From contig JBKEDD010000004.1 of NCBI GenBank assembly GCA_047975215.1, positions 1-45,852 on the forward strand: a DNA stretch of 45,852 bases, given 5' to 3'. The notes below the pieces were generated by a model, which saw only the letters and a program-made list of their open reading frames with translations, had not been told where the DNA came from and searched no databases. The stretch is from JAGRMG01 sp047975215 (GTDB lineage: Bacteria; Pseudomonadota; Alphaproteobacteria; Rhodobacterales; Rhodobacteraceae). Of the stretch, positions 41,181-45,852 are shown piece after piece. A program made the position numbers and the translations under genes. Numbering within the stretch: the first letter of the stretch is position 1; each line of letters starts with the position of its first letter.

Positions 41181-43109
41181 TTAGAATTCCATCTCGTCAT
41201 CGAGACCACGGTCGCGGCCAAGATCGCGACCCAGCTCCTGCGCCTCCTGCTGGCCGCGCAGTCGCGCGACCTCGGTTGCCTTGTCCTGCTGCAATCCGGC
41301 GGCGCGGTCGGTGAAGACCTGGTCGCCGGTCTCCTCAAACGTCATCTCGAGGAATTCCTGCGTGACAGTGATCTGGTCGAGCTTGCTCGGCAGGGCCGCG
41401 TCCAGCACCTCGTAGTTGCCGCGGCGAAGCTCGGCCAAGCCTTCCTCCCCCAGTTCCTTGAAGAGCTCGGAGTGCAGGGTCCGCTCGACCGTCTCTTCCT
41501 GTTCCTCGGTGAGCTTGCCGTCGCGCAACATGTCGGCGAGGTCCTGCAGGTAGGGATTGGGCGTCCGATCATCCTCGTCGATGAGCGGCAACGTCGCCTC
41601 TTCCTCATCGGCAAGGGTCCGGCCGATCTCGACGCCCAGTTCCTTGGCGCGTTCCATCAACGCGTCCATCACGCCATCGACCTTTTCGAGCGCCGCATCG
41701 AGTTGGTCGTCACTCGCTGTCTCCACGCTCAGACCGTCTTTTGCCAACACCGCGCTCATGTCCCGCTCGACCCAGTCCTGTGCCATGCCGTAGTTCCGCG
41801 TGCCGCCCGCCGTGATCCGGGCCACCAGTTCCTCGCTGTCCACGCCCACCTCCTCGGCGCGCTCGAGCACGTCGCGCAGCCCTTCGTCATTGCCGGACTG
41901 CAGCGCGGCGATCAGCACCTCGCTGCCCGCCCCCGGCGGATAGGGTTCCTCGAGCTGCTTGCCGAAACGCGCGCGCAGTTCCGGGTCCGGCACCATCTGC
42001 GAGAGGTCCGCGATGATCGGCGCGGCCTTGGCTTCAAAAACGGCGCGCTCGGTCGGGTCCAGTTCCTCGGCCTTGAGCCTCAGCGCTTCGATCGTGCGCT
42101 CGGAATAGTCGATCGCGTCACCGACGGTCTTGATGTCCTTCATGTCAATCTCTCCTTCGGTGAAGTTCCACGGCGTGCCGGAGCCAAGCCCGTCCGCCAT
42201 CCCGCGCACGGCGCGCGCCATGTGACGCTGGTCCATCCGGTCCAGCAGGTCGGCGAGGTTCTTGTAGTCCTTGGCGAAGCCCACCACCTGCGCCTGCGCG
42301 ATGGCGGATTCCGGGGCGGGCCTGCCTATCTCGCGCGGCAGGCGGGCCTCTTCCTTGCCGCGGTAGATCTCCTCGATCCCCGCGGGTTTCCCGAAGAGGC
42401 CGCGCTCGAGCCGGGTCGTGGCATCAAGCATCACGCCGTAGCCTTCCGCGATCTCGGCCTGCTTCTCGCGCATCAGCTGCGGCGACATCACGCCCTCGGC
42501 CCAACAGGAAAACCAGGTGCCGTTTTCAACGCCGCGGTTGTTCAGGATGATATGGGCGTGCTTGTGCGCCCGGTCGTCATGGACCGCGAGGACATAGTCC
42601 CATTGGTCGCCGTATTCGCCGCTCTCGAAGAAATGCTCCGTCCAATCCATCGCGATGTCGCGCACTTGGGTTGCGGTCACGTCGGTCGGGAAGGAGAGCA
42701 GCATGTGCGAGGTGAAACCGAGCTTGGTCGAGCCCCGCCAGGTCCCGGCCCAGTCCTCGATGATGTTCTCTTTCTGCTCCTCAGAAAGCACCGCCGCATC
42801 GGTCAGCGCATTGGTCATCGTCGAGTAGGTATAGATCGCCTTGTCGTTGATGTAGGAAATCTGCGCCCCGAGGCTACACCTCGTCTTGCAGCCCCCCGCC
42901 CGGATCCGCTTGAACACCGCCGCCCGGCTCTGACCCGAGGCCGCCTTCAGCGCGTTGCGCGCCGACAGGGATCCGACGCGCGCGAAACTCCGCCCCTGCC
43001 GACGCCCCGCCAACCGCGCGTCGATCCGCGCCGCGACCTGACCCCGGATGCGCTCATCCTCCCAGAGCCGCCCCATAACCGAGGTGTAGAGAGCGAGGGG
43101 ATCAGCCAT
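41181..43109 (-). CDS. Conjugative relaxase (VirD2-like, HxH type)
   Basis: A 642-residue protein with an N-terminal relaxase domain. The metal-binding histidine triad is visible in VHDDRAHKHAHIILNNRG (His182, His184, His186; preceded by HDD), the motif III of MOBP/VirD2-type enzymes. The nucleophilic tyrosine is probably one of Tyr86, Tyr93 or Tyr95 in the stretch SYINDKAIYTYS. The C-terminal half is acidic and helical and may contain the secretion signal. It nicks oriT and pilots the strand through the T4SS. It overlaps the accessory gene by 8 bases. The MOB class is a guess between MOBP-like groups. Confidence 0.87.
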   Translation of the reverse strand: MADPLALYTSVMGRLWEDERIRGQVAARIDARLAGRRQGRSFARVGSLSARNALKAASGQSRAAVFKRIRAGGCKTRCSLGAQISYINDKAIYTYSTMTNALTDAAVLSEEQKENIIEDWAGTWRGSTKLGFTSHMLLSFPTDVTATQVRDIAMDWTEHFFESGEYGDQWDYVLAVHDDRAHKHAHIILNNRGVENGTWFSCWAEGVMSPQLMREKQAEIAEGYGVMLDATTRLERGLFGKPAGIEEIYRGKEEARLPREIGRPAPESAIAQAQVVGFAKDYKNLADLLDRMDQRHMARAVRGMADGLGSGTPWNFTEGEIDMKDIKTVGDAIDYSERTIEALRLKAEELDPTERAVFEAKAAPIIADLSQMVPDPELRARFGKQLEEPYPPGAGSEVLIAALQSGNDEGLRDVLERAEEVGVDSEELVARITAGGTRNYGMAQDWVERDMSAVLAKDGLSVETASDDQLDAALEKVDGVMDALMERAKELGVEIGRTLADEEEATLPLIDEDDRTPNPYLQDLADMLRDGKLTEEQEETVERTLHSELFKELGEEGLAELRRGNYEVLDAALPSKLDQITVTQEFLEMTFEETGDQVFTDRAAGLQQDKATEVARLRGQQEAQELGRDLGRDRGLDDEMEF

Positions 43110-43824
43110 TTCGAGAGTTCCGGTTCTTCAGAAAATCGTCGGGTATCGCCGTTCGCGTTCGAGGCTTGCCGAGAGGCAGCGAAGGGCGATCCAATTCTGA
43201 ACCGGAACTCTCCCGCACCAGCCTCAAACCTGTCACGGTCTCGCGCGGGCTGTCCTCCAGAACCGCGCTCTCCGCCCCCTGCCCTTCTTCCTTTTGCGGC
43301 CATTCCTGATGACGCAACGCTTGCGCCGCATCCTTCATCCGGCCCATCTCACGGCTCATCCGCTGCGCCAGATCGAGCAGTTCGATCAGCACCGCGCGGT
43401 CCGCCTCCAAAACCTCCAGCCGACCGCGCTGCACCGCCTTGGCGAGCACCATGCCAGCGTCGCTCACGTCCTTCGCCTGACGCCATGCGACGCAGAATTC
43501 CGCGACCAGATCACGCGGGACATCAAGGAACCCGCAGCGACCGCGCAGCACCGCATTCAGCGCCTGCGACCGGTTGGCATAGCCCCGTTCGCGCCACTCC
43601 GCATCGAACGCTGCAAGCTCAGACTGACTGGTGCGGAACGCCACCGTCTCGCTCGGATCGCGCGCTGCGCTGCCCTCGCCCGCCTCCTCTTTCGCTAGCC
43701 GGTTCACATGACGCGGAGAGATGCCAAACACCGCCGCCAGCTCCTTCGCGCTCTCGCCCGCCGCAAAGCGCCGTGCCACTTCGATGCGTTCTTCAAGCTT
43801 CAGGTTTTTCGCTGGCCTCGGCAC
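43102..43824 (-). CDS. Relaxosome accessory DNA-binding protein
   Basis: A 240-residue protein with an N-terminal helix-turn-helix (RRFAAGESAKELAAVFGISPRHVNRLAKE) and a region like ribbon-helix-helix MobC proteins (VAFRTSQSELAAFDAEWRERGYANRSQALNAVLRG), then a helical and a polar tail. It probably binds oriT, directs the relaxase and represses its own promoter. I chose the GTG at 43824, where GGGAG lies upstream; the frame is open to 43917, but those residues are Arg/Ala-rich and unlikely. It sits right next to the putative oriT and is a candidate to bind the 38-base element at 44016. Confidence 0.75.
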   Translation of the reverse strand: MPRPAKNLKLEERIEVARRFAAGESAKELAAVFGISPRHVNRLAKEEAGEGSAARDPSETVAFRTSQSELAAFDAEWRERGYANRSQALNAVLRGRCGFLDVPRDLVAEFCVAWRQAKDVSDAGMVLAKAVQRGRLEVLEADRAVLIELLDLAQRMSREMGRMKDAAQALRHQEWPQKEEGQGAESAVLEDSPRETVTGLRLVRESSGSELDRPSLPLGKPRTRTAIPDDFLKNRNSRNG

Positions 43825-43970
43825 TAGGGCGTTCTCCCGCTTCCAGAAAAAGGATGCATGTGCAGACGCGCGCGAGGCAGCGATTGCTCGCAATCGCGTT
43901 CGCGCGCGGCGGAGCATTCAGCTTTGCGGGAAACGCCCATGACAGACCCCTCAGACAAAATGTGCAAACA

Positions 43971-43988
43971 TTGGCCATATCCTGCCAA
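43971..43988 (+). other. Putative oriT core with nic-like site
   Basis: TTGGC-CATATCCT-GCCAA, a 5-base-arm hairpin holding TATCCTG/C at 43978-43985. YATCCTG/Y is the nick consensus of the RP4/VirD2-type (MOBP) relaxases, so the cut would fall between 43984 and 43985 on the plus strand. It lies 147 bases upstream of the accessory and relaxase genes, the usual place of an oriT. Confidence 0.55.
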
Positions 43989-44015
43989 CGTCTTCCCCCT
44001 CTCCTTCGCTTATAG

Positions 44016-44053
44016 CTCAATACGTCACATTGCACAATAATACGTTTTGCATG
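44016..44053 (+). promoter_or_regulatory. AT-rich element shared with the virB promoter region
   Basis: Matches 10321-10358 (opposite strand) at 28 of 38 positions without gaps. It contains the imperfect dyad CAATACGTCACATTG (44018-44032) and a second AATACG half 20 bases on. It starts about 30 bases from the putative nic site and lies upstream of the mobilisation genes, so it may be a binding site for a relaxosome protein that also regulates both operons. The homology seems to extend a little into a following TTTTGCGGGA on both copies. Confidence 0.6.
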
Positions 44054-44312
44054 TCGTGTCTTTTTGCGGGAAATGAGGTGTACTCAAGACCGCTGCGCAG
44101 CGCGGCATGGAACGAGTCCCGCCCTCATCGATGCAGGACAACCAGGTCGGAAAAGCTTCCGAAACTTGTGTTCAAGACGCACGCGACGACAGACAAACCG
44201 AACGCTCGAGCCGGTCACGGATCGGGTGCCAGGAACACGAAAACGGCCCGCGCGGGATGGCGCGGATCATACCTTCTGAGGGCGGCACGATGCTTCTGAA
44301 AGTCGACGTCAG

Positions 44313-44342
44313 ACCCCTGCGGATCCGAAGACCCGCAGGGGT
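44313..44342. terminator. Hairpin after the 58-residue gene, probable terminator
   Basis: ACCCCTGCGG (44313-44322) pairs perfectly with CCGCAGGGGT (44333-44342) around a 10-base loop. It lies just downstream of the small minus-strand gene. No T-run is seen, so termination would be weak or factor-dependent. Confidence 0.5.
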
Positions 44343-44344
44343 GT

Positions 44345-44361
44345 CTGGGTCAGTGACCCAG
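44345..44361. repeat. Palindrome spanning the stop codon of the small gene
   Basis: CTGGGTCAGTGACCCAG, 8-base arms around one G. The stop codon of the 58-residue gene (44350-44352 on the minus strand) lies inside it. Together with the hairpin at 44313 it makes two stem-loops in a row. Confidence 0.55.
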
Positions 44362-44526
44362 TCCCTGAGAGCGCAGATCGTCGTAGCGGCTGCGGGCGAT
44401 CAGAGCCTCGGTCTCGAGGTTGTCGAGGGTCTCGGGATGGGCGTCTTCATCAAAGGCGGCGAGGTAGGCATCGAAAGCCATGTCGGCTTGCAGTTCGGCG
44501 AGGTCGATGGATTGTTCGAGTGTCAT
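44350..44526 (-). CDS. Small acidic conserved-looking protein, 58 residues
   Basis: The ATG at 44526, with AAAGGA 9 bases upstream, opens a 58-residue acidic, wholly helical protein (MTLEQSIDLAELQADMAFDAY, then PETLDNLETEALIARSRYDDL). No family recognised; small acidic helical proteins near plasmid DUF736 genes are common in these elements and may be anti-restriction or DNA-mimic proteins, which is only a guess. Confidence 0.6.
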   Translation of the reverse strand: MTLEQSIDLAELQADMAFDAYLAAFDEDAHPETLDNLETEALIARSRYDDLRSQGLGH

Positions 44527-45123
44527 GGTGTGATCCTTTCCGTTGATCGTCGTTGGACGGATCGTGGAAAAGACCGGGGGCATGAGAGCGGGCTGCACCC
44601 GGCACGGGGCGGAATGAAATGGAGCACGCCGGGGCAGGTTTGTTGTGAGCGATGCTCGGCAGCGCTCAAGGCGTCAGCCGTCCAGAAACCTGCCCCCGGC
44701 GTTGCCGACCGCTCGACCCCGGGCTAGCGATCTCTAAGGCCAACAGGTCGACGGAAAGGCGCGCGGCGATGACACTGGCGTGAGACGTTGCCCCGGGATG
44801 CATGACGGTGTTCTGCGGTTTGCACCCTCGCGACGCAGGGTGAGTTCGGCGCCCCTGGGAGCTTCGCCAACACGACCCAGGCGCGTGTTGCTCGAATGAG
44901 AGCAGGGGTACGCTTGCATCGCTCGGTGGGCTGCCAGTTCTCCCTGCGGACATTCGGTCCCGCCTCGAGTTTGCGCGATCCACGCTGTCCCTCAACAGAA
45001 AGATCAGAGGTGCTTCTGCGGCCGATCCGTACTGACTAACCGCATCCGCATCCGCGTCCGAAATATGCCGCGTTGTTCGAACATCGGCTTTTAGGCCCGC
45101 CCATCAGGCGCACCCAGAAACGA
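44527..45123. other. Non-coding region rich in stem-loops
   Basis: About 600 bases with no convincing gene. It holds a large inverted repeat (44631-44696, see separate entry), a hairpin CACCCT...AGGGTG (44823-44842), an imperfect stem around CCTGGG...CCCAGG (44854-44881), and a short tandem of CGCATC, CGCATC, CGCGTC (45041-45058). This is the kind of DNA seen at origins or structured RNAs, but no iterons or known RNA family were recognised. Confidence 0.45.
44631..44696. repeat. Long inverted repeat with inner hairpin
   Basis: GGGGCAGGTTT (44631-44641) and AAACCTGCCCC (44686-44696) are perfect 11-base complements; allowing one bulged base the stem extends by three GCC/GGC pairs on the outer side. 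The 44-base loop has its own stem GAGCG/CGCTC (44647-44651 and 44663-44667). It may be a cruciform at an origin, a termination site or a structured RNA. Confidence 0.55.
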
Positions 45124-45152
45124 GAAAAAGCCAGACCGCCGGAGCGGTCTGG
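45124..45152 (-). terminator. Rho-independent terminator of the DUF736 gene
   Basis: CCAGACCGC (45131-45139) and GCGGTCTGG (45144-45152) form a perfect 9-base stem with a 4-base loop. On the minus strand it is followed by TTTTT (45129-45125). It lies 8 bases after the DUF736 stop codon. Confidence 0.85.
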
Positions 45153-45160
45153 CCCTTGGC

Positions 45161-45499
45161 TTAGGCGGCGTCTTTGGGGCCCCAGGGGATGACGGCCTGC
45201 AGGGACAGATCGTCCTGGTTCGCGGCCTTGCCGAGATTGGCGTTGAAGCCGTGGTCGCGGATGGTCAGCGTGTAGTAGTCGGCGCCCGTCTCCTTGTTCT
45301 GCTTCTTCCAGATGCCGCCGCACTCGACCAGCTTACCGCGCGGAGAACGGCCGAGGACGCGGTGCGTAGGGGCCAGCGGGTTCGCGCGTGCGACGGGTTC
45401 GACCGTGATGTCGAGATCGAAGGGCAGGGTCGAGATGGAGCCGACGCCCGTGGCGGTTTCGATGTCGGCGCTGGTGACTTTGATGCAGTTCGTGGTCAT
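45161..45499 (-). CDS. DUF736-family protein
   Basis: A 112-residue protein with the DUF736 layout: GSISTLPFDLDITVEPV, then APTHRVLG, a middle ECGGIWKKQNKETGADYYTLTIRD and an end LQAVIPWGP. DUF736 proteins are small, of unknown function, and typical of conjugative plasmids and ICEs of Alphaproteobacteria. The ATG at 45499 is taken because the family domain begins there; upstream codons belong to the IS21 end. The IS left end lies only 22 bases before the start, so the native promoter was probably separated from the gene. Confidence 0.75.
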   Translation of the reverse strand: MTTNCIKVTSADIETATGVGSISTLPFDLDITVEPVARANPLAPTHRVLGRSPRGKLVECGGIWKKQNKETGADYYTLTIRDHGFNANLGKAANQDDLSLQAVIPWGPKDAA

Positions 45500-45520
45500 T
45501 GCTCTTCTTGTGAACCGGCA

Positions 45521-45573
45521 TGCAAGATTGACCCCTGTATTGGGGTAATCGGCGTCCAAAAGTGACCCCCCTG
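45521..45573 (+). mobile_element. Left end of an IS21-family element
   Basis: TGCAAGATTGACCCC (45521-45535) followed by a similar CAAAAGTGACCCC (45557-45569): repeated TGACCCC motifs are typical of IS21-family ends, where several such repeats bind the transposase. The istA-like gene starts 50 bases inside. The right end and target duplication are outside the window. Confidence 0.65.
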
Positions 45574-45622
45574 ATATTTCTGTTCAGAAGCTTCCTCAAA
45601 GGATTGAGGGAGCGATTTGGGG

Positions 45623-45852
45623 ATGTTGGTTGTGGAGACGATTGCGAAGATCAGGCGGGCGCATTTCATCCAGGGGAAGTCGATCAAGCAGATCTGCCGG
45701 GAGCTGCGGGTATCACGGAACACGGTGCGGAAGGTGGTGCGGTCCGGGGCAACCGAGTTCAGCTATGACCGGTCCACGCAGCCCCGCCCCAAGATCGACC
45801 CGTGGCGGTCCGATCTGGATGAGATGCTGGCTGAGAATGACCGGCAACCCAA
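45623..45852 (+). CDS. istA: IS21-family transposase IstA, 5' part only
   Basis: The ATG at 45623 opens a frame that runs off the window: MLVVETIAKIRRAHF, then GKSIKQICRELRVSRNTVRKVVRSG, the helix-turn-helix at the start of IstA, and TQPRPKIDPW, a conserved stretch that follows. The rve (DDE) domain would lie beyond the edge. GGGAG lies upstream of the start. Confidence 0.85.
   Translation, partial: MLVVETIAKIRRAHFIQGKSIKQICRELRVSRNTVRKVVRSGATEFSYDRSTQPRPKIDPWRSDLDEMLAENDRQP

Noticed and set aside
41094..44015. 973-codon plus-strand open frame over the relaxase and virD4 start
   Set aside because: It is antisense to the relaxase gene and the accessory gene, both with clear motifs and coupling. 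Its translation is Arg/His-rich without domains, as expected for the complement of high-GC coding DNA.
45041..45058. CGCATC short tandem repeat considered as iterons or a CRISPR-like array
   Set aside because: Only three units of six bases with no spacers; too small for an iteron set. No CRISPR-like repeat-spacer pattern was seen anywhere in the window.

Overview
The window looks like part of a mobile element (a conjugative plasmid or an integrative conjugative element) of a high-GC alphaproteobacterium, most likely a Rhodobacterales/Rhodobacteraceae member. The basis is the style of the VirB and VirD4 proteins, the DctPQM TRAP transporter, DUF736 and DUF6552-like small proteins, and high-GC codon use. 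No rRNA, tRNA, CRISPR array or replication initiator gene was recognised.

Region 1 (1-8798) is a metal and redox island. A minus-strand operon runs from a MerR-type promoter (5604-5634) through SCO, DsbB, a DsbA-like protein, a PCuAC copper chaperone, a second SCO, an M23 peptidase, a DUF411 protein, a frameshifted ZIP transporter and the 5' part of lspA, which runs off the window. Divergently lie a ZntR/CadR-type MerR regulator, a CDF-like membrane protein, and a second operator-driven unit of a transglutaminase-like protein, a CzcD-like CDF exporter and a SpoIIAA-like (STAS) protein cut short by an early stop.

Region 2 (8799-21789) starts with an Xre-type repressor and small unknown genes. 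It is followed by a complete P-type T4SS operon: lytic transglycosylase, virB2, virB3, virB4, a VirB7-like lipoprotein, a VirB1-type transglycosylase, virB5, an unknown exported protein, virB6, virB8, virB9, virB10 and virB11. Many of these genes are joined by ATGA overlaps.

Region 3 (21790-39250) is a catabolic cargo block that separates virB11 from virD4. It holds a LacI regulator, a TRAP transporter, a citryl-CoA-lyase-like enzyme, three CaiB/BaiF CoA-transferases, two acyl-CoA dehydrogenases, a MaoC hydratase, an acyl-CoA ligase, an SDR and an MDR oxidoreductase. Five copies of a TGAAACGTTTCA-like palindrome sit in front of its transcription units, so I infer one LacI regulon. No thiolase is present. 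The enzymes fit import of an organic acid, CoA activation, dehydrogenation, hydration and retro-aldol/Claisen cleavage. The right end carries a MerR gene, a transposase remnant, an SDR gene missing its 5' end and a DUF6552-like gene.

Region 4 (39251-45852) resumes the transfer module on the minus strand: VirD4 coupling protein, an HxH relaxase and a DNA-binding accessory protein. Upstream lies a putative oriT with a nic-like TATCCTG/C. A 38-bp AT-rich element beside it matches (28/38) the promoter region of the virB operon, suggesting co-regulation of DNA processing and secretion. The end holds small plasmid-type genes, structured non-coding DNA and the left end of an IS21-family element.
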